Positions 1 through 9,162 of a DNA stretch of 64,000 nt are shown here, piece by piece. Under the pieces are notes generated by a model that was not told where the DNA came from, made no database searches, and saw only the letters and a program-made list of their open reading frames with translations. The translations under genes were made by a program, and so were the position numbers. Location of the stretch: assembly GCF_009498295.1 (NCBI RefSeq), contig NZ_CP040813.1, forward strand, positions 62,001-126,000. Reading direction: 5' to 3'. The DNA is from Oceanihabitans sp. IOP_32 (lineage in GTDB: Bacteria > Bacteroidota > Bacteroidia > Flavobacteriales > Flavobacteriaceae). Each line of letters begins with the position of its first letter. Within the stretch, counting starts at the first letter, position 1.

Positions 1-701
1 CATTAACAAACGATCCTGAAATATTATTAATGGACGAGGCGTTTTCTGCACTCGACCCACTAATAAAGTCCGATATGCAAGACGAATTACTCGATTTGCA
101 AGAGAAATTAAAAAAAACCATCGTTTTTATTACCCACGATTTAGATGAAGCCATAAAACTTGGCGACCGAATTGCGATAATGAAAGATGGTAAAATAGAG
201 CAAATTGGTACTGCGGAAGATATCTTGACCGAACCAGCAAGCGAATACGTAGAAGCTTTTGTTGAAAAAGTCGATAGAAAAAATATCATTACAGCTGGTA
301 CACTCATGTTTGAAAAACCAATAGTTTGCCAATTTAAAAAAGATGGTATTAAAGGCGCTTTGCGAAAAATGCGAAATGCGGTAACAGAAGTGCTTCCAGT
401 GATAGATGAACATCACGTTTTTTTGGGTTTTATTTGGTTAAAAGATGTTTTAAAAGCCGAGAAAGAGGGCTCTAAAACCATAGATAGTATTTTAAGAACA
501 GAAGTGCCCAGCGTATATCCTGAGTACACCGTAGAAGAGATGATGCCACTTATTATAGGTACAAAATCACCTATCGCTGTAGTTAATGAAATGAACGGAA
601 AATTAAAGGGAATTGTTACACAAATTTCACTAATGATAGAGGCTACTCAGTTTGATAAACAGGAAATAAAAGACCTAAAAGAACAGGCAATAAAACAATA
701 A
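1..701 (+). CDS. proV: Glycine betaine/proline ABC transporter ATPase (partial, 5' end outside window)
   Basis: Energises import of an osmoprotectant such as glycine betaine across the inner membrane. The frame is already open at base 3, so the gene enters from the left edge; Walker A and the ABC signature lie outside. Visible are Walker B (EILLMDE, bases 18-38), the D-loop SALDP and the H-loop FITHD. The last roughly 110 residues form a pair of CBS domains, the usual ionic-strength or nucleotide sensor of the OpuA/ProV family. The stop is 2 bases before proW, so the two are translated as one operon. The substrate is inferred from the family, not read from the sequence. Confidence 0.93.
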   Translation, partial: LTNDPEILLMDEAFSALDPLIKSDMQDELLDLQEKLKKTIVFITHDLDEAIKLGDRIAIMKDGKIEQIGTAEDILTEPASEYVEAFVEKVDRKNIITAGTLMFEKPIVCQFKKDGIKGALRKMRNAVTEVLPVIDEHHVFLGFIWLKDVLKAEKEGSKTIDSILRTEVPSVYPEYTVEEMMPLIIGTKSPIAVVNEMNGKLKGIVTQISLMIEATQFDKQEIKDLKEQAIKQ

Positions 702-703
702 TT

Positions 704-1537
704 ATGGATAAAATTATAGACATAGGAAAATATATCGAACGCTTTGTAAATTGGCTTACAGATAATGCGAAACCATTTTTTGATCTCATCAAAGACGGCG
801 GAAACGGCTTTATCGAGGGCGTAGAATTTTTACTCTTATTTACCCCTTTTTATGTGATTATTGCACTATTTGCAATCTTAGCCTATTTTAAAACCGGAAA
901 AGGCATGACTATTTTTACCGTGCTAGGCCTTACGCTAATTTACTTACTTGGGTTTTGGCAAGAAACCATGGAAACTTTAGCATTAATTTTTGTATCTACC
1001 ATTACGGCTTTAGTATTGGCTATTCCTTTAGGGATTTGGGCAGCAAAGAATAAATGGGCAGAAAAAATTATTCGTCCTGTTTTAGATTTAATGCAAACCA
1101 TGCCTGCGTTTGTATATCTTATCCCGGCTGTGCTATTTTTTAGTATCGGAAAGTTACCAGGCGCATTCGCCACCATTATTTTTGCCATGCCTCCAGCAGT
1201 GCGATTAACAACATTTGGTATCCAGCAAGTACCACAAGATATTGTTGAAGCTGGGCGTGCCTTTGGCGCAACTAATCGGCAATTATTATTCAAGGTAGAA
1301 CTACCCTTAGCTTTAAAAACCATTCTTACAGGTGTTAACCAAACCATCATGATGGCCCTTTCTATGGTCGTAATTGCCGGAATGATTGCCGCAGGAGGTT
1401 TAGGTGAAAAAGTATTAGAAGGCATTAACAATTTAGACATCGGATTAGGGTTTGAAAGCGGATTGGCAGTTGTAATTATTGCCATCATTTTAGACCGCAT
1501 CACCCAAGCCTTTGGCAAACAAACACAAAATAAATAA
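704..1537 (+). CDS. proW: Glycine betaine/proline ABC transporter permease
   Basis: Inner-membrane permease (277 aa) of the importer encoded with the flanking genes. It has several hydrophobic segments and the permease EAA loop (VEAGRAFGATNRQ...ELPLAL, around residues 186-206) that docks on the ATPase. Length fits the ProW/OpuAB family. It starts 2 bases after the proV stop and is followed after 29 bases by proX, so proV-proW-proX is one transcription unit. A long open frame on the opposite strand (940-1518) is an antisense shadow. Confidence 0.95.
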   Translation: MDKIIDIGKYIERFVNWLTDNAKPFFDLIKDGGNGFIEGVEFLLLFTPFYVIIALFAILAYFKTGKGMTIFTVLGLTLIYLLGFWQETMETLALIFVSTITALVLAIPLGIWAAKNKWAEKIIRPVLDLMQTMPAFVYLIPAVLFFSIGKLPGAFATIIFAMPPAVRLTTFGIQQVPQDIVEAGRAFGATNRQLLFKVELPLALKTILTGVNQTIMMALSMVVIAGMIAAGGLGEKVLEGINNLDIGLGFESGLAVVIIAIILDRITQAFGKQTQNK

Positions 1538-1566
1538 TAGTAATCAATTTAAAAATCAATTTAATT

Positions 1567-2427
1567 ATGAAATTAAAATTTATAGCCATCCTAGTTATCA
1601 TGACAACACTATTTGCAACAGGATGTAAATCTGACCAAAAAACAAACAACAAAGAAAACAAAACACTTGAAATCGCCTATGTCGACGGCTGGGCAGAAGG
1701 TGTCGCAATGACGCACGTGGCCACCGAAATAATGAAGGAAAAGGGTTATGATGTTGAATTAAAAAAAGCAGCCGTAGATTTAGTATTCGCCTCGCTAGCC
1801 AATGGAGATTTAGATGTATTTATGGATGCCTGGTTACCAGCCACACATAAAGAAAAAGTAGCTAAGTTTGGCGATAAAATAGAAAGTTTAGGGGTAAACT
1901 TCGACAATGCAAAAATTGGATTAGTTGTACCTAAATACGTAACGATTAACTCCATAGAAGAACTCAATGCTCATGCTGAAAAATTTGATGGCCAAATTGT
2001 AGGTATTGAAAAAGGAGCTGGCATTACGAAAAAAACTGACATAGCTGTGGAAGACTACAACTTAGACCTAAATCACCTCAATTCTTCAAGTATTGCCATG
2101 CTTTCCGAATTACAAAAAGCTATTCAGGAAAACCGTTGGATTGTAGTTACTGGCTGGGCACCACATTGGAAATTCGGTCGCTTCGAGCTTAAATTTTTAG
2201 AAGATCCAAAAAATATTTATGGCGGTGCAGAACGCATTGAAACTTATGCGCGTAAAGGCTTTAAAACCGACGACGCCTTTGCTAATAAATTCTTTGCTAA
2301 CTTCCACTTAAACGAATCTCAAATGGCCGACTTATTAGTAAAAATGGAGGAAAAAGGCGATAAATCAGCACTCGCAAAACAATGGATAGCAGCAAATCAA
2401 GAATTGGTAAATTCTTGGTTAAAATAA
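1567..2427 (+). CDS. proX: Glycine betaine-binding lipoprotein of the ABC importer
   Basis: Periplasmic substrate-binding component (286 aa). The N-terminus is a lipoprotein signal with the lipobox FATGC (Cys20), so it is probably tethered to a membrane. The body matches the ProX/OpuAC quaternary-amine-binding fold, with Trp-rich stretches (VDGWAEG near residue 40, FMDAWLPATH near 85, VTGWAPHWKF near 195) expected to form the aromatic cage for a trimethylammonium group. Last gene of the proVWX operon, followed by a strong hairpin terminator. Whether betaine, choline or proline is the real ligand cannot be read from the sequence. Confidence 0.92.
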   Translation: MKLKFIAILVIMTTLFATGCKSDQKTNNKENKTLEIAYVDGWAEGVAMTHVATEIMKEKGYDVELKKAAVDLVFASLANGDLDVFMDAWLPATHKEKVAKFGDKIESLGVNFDNAKIGLVVPKYVTINSIEELNAHAEKFDGQIVGIEKGAGITKKTDIAVEDYNLDLNHLNSSSIAMLSELQKAIQENRWIVVTGWAPHWKFGRFELKFLEDPKNIYGGAERIETYARKGFKTDDAFANKFFANFHLNESQMADLLVKMEEKGDKSALAKQWIAANQELVNSWLK

Positions 2428-2475
2428 ATTATCTGTAAAACAACAGATTTTTACTTAATCTCCAATTTCCATTAG

Positions 2476-2513
2476 CAAAAGCTTATTTTATTTCATTATA
2501 AAATAAGCTTTTG
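2476..2513. terminator. Bidirectional terminator hairpin after proX
   Basis: Perfect 16-bp inverted repeat (arms 2476-2491 and 2498-2513, 6-base loop). AT-rich outer flanks put T tracts on both strands. It lies between the convergent ends of proX and the minus-strand beta-helix lipoprotein gene, so it can stop transcription from both sides. Confidence 0.85.
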
Positions 2514-2546
2514 TTGTTTATAGCGCTTCGCGTATTGGCTGCTTAC

Positions 2547-2556
2547 TGCAATTCGT
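2547..2556 (+). repeat. Direct repeat TGCAATTCGT, copy 1
   Basis: Ten-base sequence that recurs in the same orientation at 4268-4277, so the two copies bracket the beta-helix lipoprotein gene. Each copy is also preceded by AGCGCTT (2522-2528 and 4261-4267). Confidence 0.5.
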
Positions 2557-2605
2557 AAGGCTTCTGTATTTTGCAAACCGTTTATTTCACATCCCTACAT
2601 GCTTA

Positions 2606-4210
2606 CTACTCCTTTGTTTCATCTCGCAGTGGATGCGGATAAGTGTACTTTTGATAACCTGGTTTAGAAACCCCTACATAATAATCACGGTTCTCTTGTA
2701 TGTAGTACGCCGGGTTAGCGCTATTCGGGTTGTCGGGACATTGGTTATAACTTGAGTTTTCGATGTTCGGAAATTCGTTTCCCGTTCCCCTATTATTCCA
2801 AATATATACAGGCTCTAGTGTATTGTTTATGCCCCGCCCTACTTGATGAAAGGCTGGATAAGTATCGGCACAGCCATCTGGGCCCGCATCTCGATCAGAT
2901 TGCTGTATTTGCATTACCAATTCCGATTTATCGCCCCAGCCTTGCGACAGTATATCTGGTATGTCATTATCTGTAATCACCCCGGTTCCTCCTCTAAAAT
3001 CATACCACCTCACAATATTTAAAGGGTACAGTCCCTCTACAGGGTTTCCATCAATATCGTTAAGGGTCCAAGTTCCGGAGGGCGTAAAAATAAATTGGTT
3101 GTTGTAAATCTCCACATGCCGCATGCCAATCCAAGAGGTGTCGGCACCGTGGCTCGCCATTATAGCATTGTTTAATACATTGTGGCGAAAAACTATTCGC
3201 GAACCATCATCGGAGTCATACGACGAGCAATTAATAAAAAGGTTATCCTCAATATAAATATTCTGTAAACCATCAACATCATCCATTCCCATCGATGAAG
3301 GCGTAGACCAAGAAAGGGCTCCGCTACTATTATCCTTTACTTGAATGCCGCTTATAGGCACCTGTGCATTATTAGTGCTTAGAGATTGAAAAACATTCTT
3401 ATAAATTAATCCACCACCATATCGAAGATACCTAATAACCTCAAAGAAACTGCCGTCTGCTGTAAACTTATTATCATGAATTATTGGTGGTCTATCTGTT
3501 ACGGGGCCCTCAATAGTGATGTAAGATCCCTTCCCTCCTCCAGGCCAAAACTCTATTTGGCTTAGCACGGTACTATAATCGGCTCCCGTTGTAACACTTA
3601 TCATCGAAATGTTCCAAGCATCAATGCCTGCACCCATAATAAGTTGTACCCCACCTTTCGATTCGCCTTTTAGCCTAATTTGCTTAGAAATAGTAAGTGG
3701 TTTATTCCAAGTGCACCTTCCATTCGGGATGATGACAATATCACCGTCCGAGGCATTGTTTATAGCAAGCTCTACATCGGCTTGCGAGCAAGACCTTGCC
3801 CGTATCGCAGGAGGTTCTTGAATAAAGTTTATAATCACCATATCACTCCACGTGCTTTTATTGCCAGCGGCATCTACAGCTCTCACGCGATACGAATACG
3901 CCTTACCCAGTGCAATATTGGTATCTGTAAAAGAGGATTCTGCGACATGGCCTATACTTGCAAAATTAGAGCAAGAAGTGCCCTCGCACCTTTCTACTTC
4001 GTAGTGATCGACGCCTGTATTATCGTTAGCGGCTGTCCAAGAGAGGGTGATACCAGATAACGGAGCGGGGCCGGGAACAAGATTGGTTGGTCTTGTCGGG
4101 TTTTCGGTATCGAGAGTGGGTATGGGTTCATTATTATCGCTACAACTTATTGCAGTAAAAATTACCATAGCTATAGTAATTCGTAGAAGGGGTTTTATTT
4201 TTCTCATCAC
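2606..4210 (-). CDS. Lipoprotein with fibronectin type III and right-handed beta-helix domains
   Basis: 534 aa with a lipoprotein signal (TAISC, Cys23), a fibronectin type III domain at about residues 40-130 (GITLSWTAANDN...YSYRVRAVDAAGN), then a long pectate-lyase-like right-handed beta-helix beginning near residue 138 (CSQADVELAINNASDGD). This layout is typical of surface polysaccharide lyases, glycosidases or adhesive proteins, but no catalytic site could be recognised, so no substrate is proposed. Local base composition is higher than that of neighbours: two sampled 60-base lines (2701-2760 and 2881-2940) contain 28 and 30 G+C. A 10-bp direct repeat brackets it. Stands alone, convergent with proX. 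Confidence 0.82.
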   Translation of the reverse strand: MMRKIKPLLRITIAMVIFTAISCSDNNEPIPTLDTENPTRPTNLVPGPAPLSGITLSWTAANDNTGVDHYEVERCEGTSCSNFASIGHVAESSFTDTNIALGKAYSYRVRAVDAAGNKSTWSDMVIINFIQEPPAIRARSCSQADVELAINNASDGDIVIIPNGRCTWNKPLTISKQIRLKGESKGGVQLIMGAGIDAWNISMISVTTGADYSTVLSQIEFWPGGGKGSYITIEGPVTDRPPIIHDNKFTADGSFFEVIRYLRYGGGLIYKNVFQSLSTNNAQVPISGIQVKDNSSGALSWSTPSSMGMDDVDGLQNIYIEDNLFINCSSYDSDDGSRIVFRHNVLNNAIMASHGADTSWIGMRHVEIYNNQFIFTPSGTWTLNDIDGNPVEGLYPLNIVRWYDFRGGTGVITDNDIPDILSQGWGDKSELVMQIQQSDRDAGPDGCADTYPAFHQVGRGINNTLEPVYIWNNRGTGNEFPNIENSSYNQCPDNPNSANPAYYIQENRDYYVGVSKPGYQKYTYPHPLRDETKE

Positions 4211-4267
4211 ACAACGTGTTTTTTAAACATATATGACACTTATTTAATATTTAAGGCTCAAGCGCTT

Positions 4268-4277
4268 TGCAATTCGT
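4268..4277 (+). repeat. Direct repeat TGCAATTCGT, copy 2
   Basis: Second copy of the ten-base direct repeat, 58 bases upstream of the lipoprotein start codon. AGCGCTT directly precedes it, whereas in copy 1 an extra 18 bases separate the two motifs. Confidence 0.5.
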
Positions 4278-4382
4278 GTTTAGGTGCATTTTTAACATCT
4301 AAGCCATTGCAAATAAAGGAAAAGCCAGCATTATTACATCTCTGAAATACAGAGGTATAGCTAGCAAATTACGAAAATAATT

Positions 4383-4517
4383 TTAAGATGAAAAATGGGC
4401 ATCTTTTAATTGAGACAACTCATCAAATATAAGTTCTGCAATAGGCAAAAACTTCTGACTTTCTTCATGGAGTATTTCCCAAAGATCTAACCAACGTTTT
4501 GTTACCTCAATTTTCAT
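4383..4517 (-). CDS. Small hypothetical ORF (44 aa) beside the HsdR relic
   Basis: Open frame of 44 codons with an ATG start (protein begins MKIEVTKRWLDLWEILHEES), on the same strand as, and 41 bases downstream of, the HsdR remnant. Predicted amphipathic helices only; no family recognised. It may be a real small gene or a piece of a gene from the same decayed restriction locus. The remaining spacer (4211-4382) holds nothing else I can name beyond the direct repeat. Confidence 0.25.
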   Translation of the reverse strand: MKIEVTKRWLDLWEILHEESQKFLPIAELIFDELSQLKDAHFSS

Positions 4518-4558
4518 CAATACTTTTTGTTTTTATTAATTCGCGGTAAAAAACTCTG

Positions 4559-4735
4559 CTAAGTTTTCACTTTGCGCCAGTACTTTATAAAGTCGTTTTG
4601 TGATAAAACACTATAACAGGCATATTCTTCAGGGCTTAGTCCTAATTCTATGCTTTTGTGGTCTTCCAGTCTCATATCTTTTGCCATCGCAGATAATTCT
4701 GCTAGTACTTGTGCCGAATCTATTTGATAGTTATG
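4559..4735 (-). pseudogene. Relic of the C-terminus of a type I restriction enzyme R subunit (HsdR)
   Basis: The minus strand reads a 58-residue peptide ending in TAG that resembles the helical C-terminal domain of HsdR: it contains NYQIDSAQVLAEL, then AMAKDM, then the typical ELGLSPEEYACYSVL block. An in-frame TAA (4736-4738) sits directly before it, where HsdR proteins continue (xYHNR-like context), and nothing upstream looks like the helicase. So only the last few percent of the gene survives. Identification is by remembered family motifs and is probable, not certain. No hsdM or hsdS is seen nearby. Confidence 0.55.
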
Positions 4736-4818
4736 TTACCGTTTAACAACCGATTCTAACCAAACAATACACTGTAAACTTAAGAAGCCCTGAGTAAAAA
4801 AAATATAGAAAGCGACAA

Positions 4819-6552
4819 CTACCAGCCACCACCGCCTCCGCCGCCTCCGCCGCCACCAGAGAATCCACCACCGCCCGAACCGCTTCCACTGCTTGATGGT
4901 GGTGTAGCAGATTTGCTTAAGGAATTGGAGAGTGATGCATTTAAGCTATGGTTAAAGGTGGAAAAGTTGCGAACCTGACCAGCATACCAAACCGGTTGAT
5001 AATTTTGGTCGATAACAGATTTGTTAATGAGACTTTGAAATTTTTCTCCCCAAACATCTTCGGCGCCCAACACGAGAGCATAAGGTAATAGTTTCTCAAA
5101 AATTTCTGGTGTTAAATCTGGTGGATTAAAGTGGGCAATCTGTTTTTCTTCGGCCGCACTCAAGTACATATTAAATCCGTCAATCATGGATTTTACCTTT
5201 AGTTTTTCAACAGCAGGTTTTCTAATTAAATATTGGTAAATCAAAAAAAACAAAGTATTTGCAACTAAAAACACAAAGAATATCAATCCGTCACGATCCC
5301 CTTGAAAGTAACTCCATGCGAAAAACACAAATAGGAAAATGTACGCGATTATGGTTACAATGGGGATGATCCAAAATTTAAAATTAAAGCCTTGATATAT
5401 TAAACTATCGTGCTGTTTTTTTAATGAAGCTTTATACGCATTCACGGCGCTTTTAACTTTAGAATTGTATTTTCCATCTAAGGTTAAAATATTTGTGTCT
5501 GAAAATAATTTTGAAAAGAGCACGTGTTCTTCGTCGTTAAGCAATCCTGAATCGTCCTTTATTTTGTGGATGACAAACTTTTTGCTTTTAAACAAGCCGA
5601 AAATATAATCTTGCTTAACTTCTTCAATTTTAAGATAGCCTTTTACGGCCAAATTTATAATGGTACCGGTAATTAAATCCCCGTGATAGCGCATTTTGTC
5701 TAACATCCCTACAGAGGCAGGCGTCATGTTATTAGGGACTTCAAACTGCGGAAATACGGTTGGTTTTGGTGGATCGATACCAAACTTCAACCAAGTGAAT
5801 CCGTAATAAAACAAGAGCGCTAAGCTTATAAATCCGCTTAAAATGAGTGCTCCAAACTTTTGAAAAAATGTTGGTGGCGGCGGTGGCGGTGGTTGGTTTA
5901 CAATCCCTTTATTAAAACCTAAAGCCACCGTTAAGTTTTCTCCTGCCCTAAGATTTTCTGCGCTAAACCGAATACTATTTTCCGAGAGTATTGTTGAAGC
6001 ACAGTTGCTGGCAGTACTGCCATACCTTCCAGTATAGCAAGCATTTTGAAAAATTTTCCCGCCCTCTGGTAGTGTGATTTGACATGACACTTGGTCGAAA
6101 GACAAAGACCAATCGAAACCATTAACATTCCAATAAATTTCGTCGTAAGCTTCATAGAAACGAATTGGTCCTCTCATACTATAGGTAATAATATAGTGGT
6201 GTTCGCCTTCATTTAAAAACACCTCTTTTTCTCCTACAAAAATGGTAATCGTGCCATTGCCTTGTTGGGTGTGGTATTTTGAGTTTCTACCGTCTCTTTC
6301 AACCCCTAAAACTTTAAAATCTAGGTTTACTTTGTTGCCTAAACTGTCTGTACTTACTGTGGGAATCGTGCGTGTAATGCCTCTTTTAAAGATGGTTCCG
6401 TTGGCATATATTTTTAGGTGTTCTTTAACCCTAATGGAACTTGAAGTGTCCACTTCAATATCAGAATGGAATGACAGTATCTTTTCACTTTGAGAGAGCA
6501 AAGGAAAAGATTGCATAACGAGCCATACAAGAAAAAAGAACTGCTTCAACAC
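4819..6552 (-). CDS. DUF2207 domain-containing membrane protein with Gly-rich tail
   Basis: 577 aa: signal peptide (about residues 1-20), extracytoplasmic DUF2207 domain (about 20-215), a Pro run followed by a membrane helix near 235-255, a cytoplasmic portion, two further membrane helices near 395-445, and a C-terminal tail made almost only of Gly and Ser (last 25 residues, ending GGGW). This architecture is the usual partner of LemA; function is unknown although an envelope role is likely. The start is GTG (6552-6550), immediately after the lemA stop TAA, with no spacer, so translation is almost surely coupled. The Gly tail is encoded by an in-frame hexamer/triplet repeat (4823-4857), so slippage would change its length, not its frame. 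Confidence 0.85.
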   Translation of the reverse strand: MLKQFFFLVWLVMQSFPLLSQSEKILSFHSDIEVDTSSSIRVKEHLKIYANGTIFKRGITRTIPTVSTDSLGNKVNLDFKVLGVERDGRNSKYHTQQGNGTITIFVGEKEVFLNEGEHHYIITYSMRGPIRFYEAYDEIYWNVNGFDWSLSFDQVSCQITLPEGGKIFQNACYTGRYGSTASNCASTILSENSIRFSAENLRAGENLTVALGFNKGIVNQPPPPPPPTFFQKFGALILSGFISLALLFYYGFTWLKFGIDPPKPTVFPQFEVPNNMTPASVGMLDKMRYHGDLITGTIINLAVKGYLKIEEVKQDYIFGLFKSKKFVIHKIKDDSGLLNDEEHVLFSKLFSDTNILTLDGKYNSKVKSAVNAYKASLKKQHDSLIYQGFNFKFWIIPIVTIIAYIFLFVFFAWSYFQGDRDGLIFFVFLVANTLFFLIYQYLIRKPAVEKLKVKSMIDGFNMYLSAAEEKQIAHFNPPDLTPEIFEKLLPYALVLGAEDVWGEKFQSLINKSVIDQNYQPVWYAGQVRNFSTFNHSLNASLSNSLSKSATPPSSSGSGSGGGGFSGGGGGGGGGGGW

Positions 6553-7107
6553 TTAAAATTTTACCTGTGGGTTTTCTCTTTCGGCTTCAACATCAATTTC
6601 AAAATATGCTGCTTTTTTAAAGTTGGTTATTCCAGCAATAAGGTTTGATGGAAACGAATCTATTAAAATATTATAATCGCGGGTGGTGCCATTATAATAA
6701 CGTCTTGATTTTTCAATATCAGATTCTATATCAGACAATTCGTTTTGCAAGCTTAAAAAATTCTCGTTTGCTTTTAGTTCAGGATATTGCTCAGCTACAG
6801 CATATAAGTTTATCAAAGCCCGGTTTAACTGATTTTCTGCGCCTTGTTGGCCTTCAACAGTTGTCGCGTTTTGTGCTTGATTTCTTGCTTTTGTGACATT
6901 CTCGAAGGTTTCCTTCTCGTGGCTCGCATAGCCTTTTACGGTTTCGACTAAGTTTGGAATTAAATTATAACGCTTTTTTAATTGCACGTCTATGCCACTC
7001 CAAGCTTCTGCTACCAGCGTGCTTAATTTTACCAATCTGTTGTACACTCCAACACCGTAAAATGCCACCAAAACTACAAGAAAAATTAATCCGTATAATA
7101 CTACCAT
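6553..7107 (-). CDS. LemA family protein
   Basis: Membrane-anchored coiled-helical protein. From the ATG at 7107 it is about 184 aa: one N-terminal membrane helix (LYGLIFLVVLVAFYGVGVYN) then the conserved LemA body (AWSGIDVQLKKRYNLIPNLVETVKGYASHE). The frame is open for 25 more codons to an ATG at 7182, but those residues would add a second hydrophobic stretch unlike most LemA proteins, so 7107 is preferred. Encoded directly upstream of, and abutting, the DUF2207 gene. The LemA/DUF2207 pairing is common in Bacteroidota; the biochemical role is not established. Confidence 0.87.
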   Translation of the reverse strand: MVVLYGLIFLVVLVAFYGVGVYNRLVKLSTLVAEAWSGIDVQLKKRYNLIPNLVETVKGYASHEKETFENVTKARNQAQNATTVEGQQGAENQLNRALINLYAVAEQYPELKANENFLSLQNELSDIESDIEKSRRYYNGTTRDYNILIDSFPSNLIAGITNFKKAAYFEIDVEAERENPQVKF

Positions 7108-7354
7108 AGTAATTAATAATTTAAGTACTAAAGATATATAAAAATTAATGAAAAATGCAGCCATCAAACGTATAAAAGACATATTTAAGACCTAGAATAA
7201 GAAAATTATGGACGATACCAAATACAGAAATAACAATAAGGATAAGTCTAAACCATAAATATCTTATTTTTGACTCGCCCGGAATAAAGACTATATCATG
7301 TTAATGATTAGGTCTGTTACCCAGTACCCGATTAATCACCAATTACTATTTTAC

Positions 7355-9106
7355 ATGAAAAAATTATTTATCCTGTTTATCCTCATTTGTTCTTGTGCTG
7401 ATCAAAATTCAAATACCGAAAAGAAAAAAATCGATAGAGATTTCACCACAGTTTTTGAAAAGAGCGAAGGTTTAGAAACCGCGACCTATAATCAAACCAT
7501 TCAATACTATCGCGATTTGGCAGCGGCTTTTCCTGAAATTTCAATGCGAGCTATTGGCGAAACAGATTCTGGACTACCGTTGCATATTGTAACTTTAAAC
7601 AGCCATAAAACGGGTGATAATTTTGAAAACCTAAGACCAAATAACAGAATCCTACTTATAAACAATGGTATTCATCCCGGCGAACCTGATGGTATTGATG
7701 CCACGATGATGTTGTACAGGGATATCGCTCAAGGAAAAATTGAAGCGCCAAAAAACACGATTTTAGTTACCATTCCTGTTTATAATATTGGAGGGAGTTT
7801 AAACCGAAATTCTACATCACGCACCAACCAAAATGGGCCAAAAGAATATGGTTTTAGAGGTAATGCCAGAAATTACGATTTAAATCGAGATTTCATAAAA
7901 GCCGACACCAAAAATGCGAGAACGTTTGCTCAAATTTTTCATTTGGTGCAACCCGATGTTTTTATAGATAACCACGTTAGTAATGGTGCAGATTATCAAT
8001 ACACCTTAACCCATTTATTTACGCAACACAATAAATTAGGAGGTGGTCTAGGCACCTATTTGCATACAGAAATGATGCCTGCCTTAGAACAAAAGCTTAA
8101 AACCAAATCATGGGATATTACACCTTATGTTAATGTTTTTAATAGAACGCCAGATGCTGGATTCACCCAGTTTTTAGACACAGCACAGTATTCTACAGGT
8201 TATACCGCTTTGTTTAATACCTTGGGGATGATGGTAGAAACTCATATGCTAAAACCCTACAAACAACGTGTTGAAGGCACCTATGAATTGATGAAAAGCA
8301 TGATTGAAATAACAGACGAACATGGCGATAAAATCTCGCGATTAAGACAAGAACAATTTAATTTGTGGTCTGCTGGAAAAAACTATCCCTTAGCTTGGTC
8401 TGTTGACAGTGCAAACGCCGCTACCCTAAACTTTAAAGGCTACGAAGGCAAAATGATACCAAGCACACTCACTGGAGACCAACGTTTAAAATATGACAAA
8501 TCTCAGCCCTTTACGAAACAAATTAAATATCAAAATCAATATAAACCCAGTACAGAAGTAAGCATTCCAAAAGCCTATGTGATTCCACAAAGCTGGCATA
8601 AGGTAATCGATTTATTAAAGCTTAATAATGTTGAATTGTCTTTATTTGAAAAAGACACGACCTTACTGGTTGAATCGTACAAAATAGATGCTTACGAAAC
8701 TTTAGCATTTCCTTACGAAGGGCACTATAAGCACTACAATACCAAAGTAAAATCTACCAAAACAGAGCGCCGGTTTAGAAAAGGAGATTATTTGATAAAA
8801 ACCCACCAAAAGGCGATCCGTTATCTATTAGAAACTCTAGAGCCAACTGCGCCAAACTCCTTCTTTAACTGGAATTTTTTCGACAGTATTTTACAACAAA
8901 AAGAAGGCTTTTCGCCTTATGTCTGGGAGGACAAGGCCGAACAGCTTTTAAAGGAAAACCCCAATCTTGAAGTAGAATACAATATAAAAATTAGCTACGA
9001 CGAAACATTTGCTAACAACTGGTATGCGCAACTGTCTTGGCTACACAAGCAGAGTAAATATTATGAAACAGCTCATTTACAATATCCCGTTTATCGATTG
9101 AATTGA
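7355..9106 (+). CDS. M14-family zinc carboxypeptidase lipoprotein
   Basis: Predicted envelope peptidase (583 aa from this start). The ATG at 7355 gives a clean lipoprotein signal (FILFILICSC), whereas the longer frame from 7298 only adds 19 unrelated residues. Zinc-site elements of the M14 fold are visible: NNGIHPGEPDG (His and Glu ligands), DLNRDFIK (substrate-binding Asn-Arg), the third ligand in DNHVSNGAD, and a late VETHML that supplies the catalytic Glu. The C-terminal third has no recognised domain. Substrate is unknown; peptide or cell-wall turnover is plausible. Monocistronic, divergent from lemA. Confidence 0.85.
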   Translation: MKKLFILFILICSCADQNSNTEKKKIDRDFTTVFEKSEGLETATYNQTIQYYRDLAAAFPEISMRAIGETDSGLPLHIVTLNSHKTGDNFENLRPNNRILLINNGIHPGEPDGIDATMMLYRDIAQGKIEAPKNTILVTIPVYNIGGSLNRNSTSRTNQNGPKEYGFRGNARNYDLNRDFIKADTKNARTFAQIFHLVQPDVFIDNHVSNGADYQYTLTHLFTQHNKLGGGLGTYLHTEMMPALEQKLKTKSWDITPYVNVFNRTPDAGFTQFLDTAQYSTGYTALFNTLGMMVETHMLKPYKQRVEGTYELMKSMIEITDEHGDKISRLRQEQFNLWSAGKNYPLAWSVDSANAATLNFKGYEGKMIPSTLTGDQRLKYDKSQPFTKQIKYQNQYKPSTEVSIPKAYVIPQSWHKVIDLLKLNNVELSLFEKDTTLLVESYKIDAYETLAFPYEGHYKHYNTKVKSTKTERRFRKGDYLIKTHQKAIRYLLETLEPTAPNSFFNWNFFDSILQQKEGFSPYVWEDKAEQLLKENPNLEVEYNIKISYDETFANNWYAQLSWLHKQSKYYETAHLQYPVYRLN

Positions 9107-9162
9107 AAAGTTTTGGATGAGGAGAATGGGTTTACACCCTACTTTAAACATAAAACCACTAG

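Noticed and set aside
940-1518. Long minus-strand open frame (192 codons) antisense to proW
   Set aside because: It lies entirely opposite a clearly recognisable permease; its translation has no family character and is explained by the codon pattern of the sense gene.
2522-2605. Possible attachment site next to the proX terminator
   Set aside because: Only a 10-bp repeat is shared; no integrase or tRNA gene is nearby, so only the repeat itself is reported.
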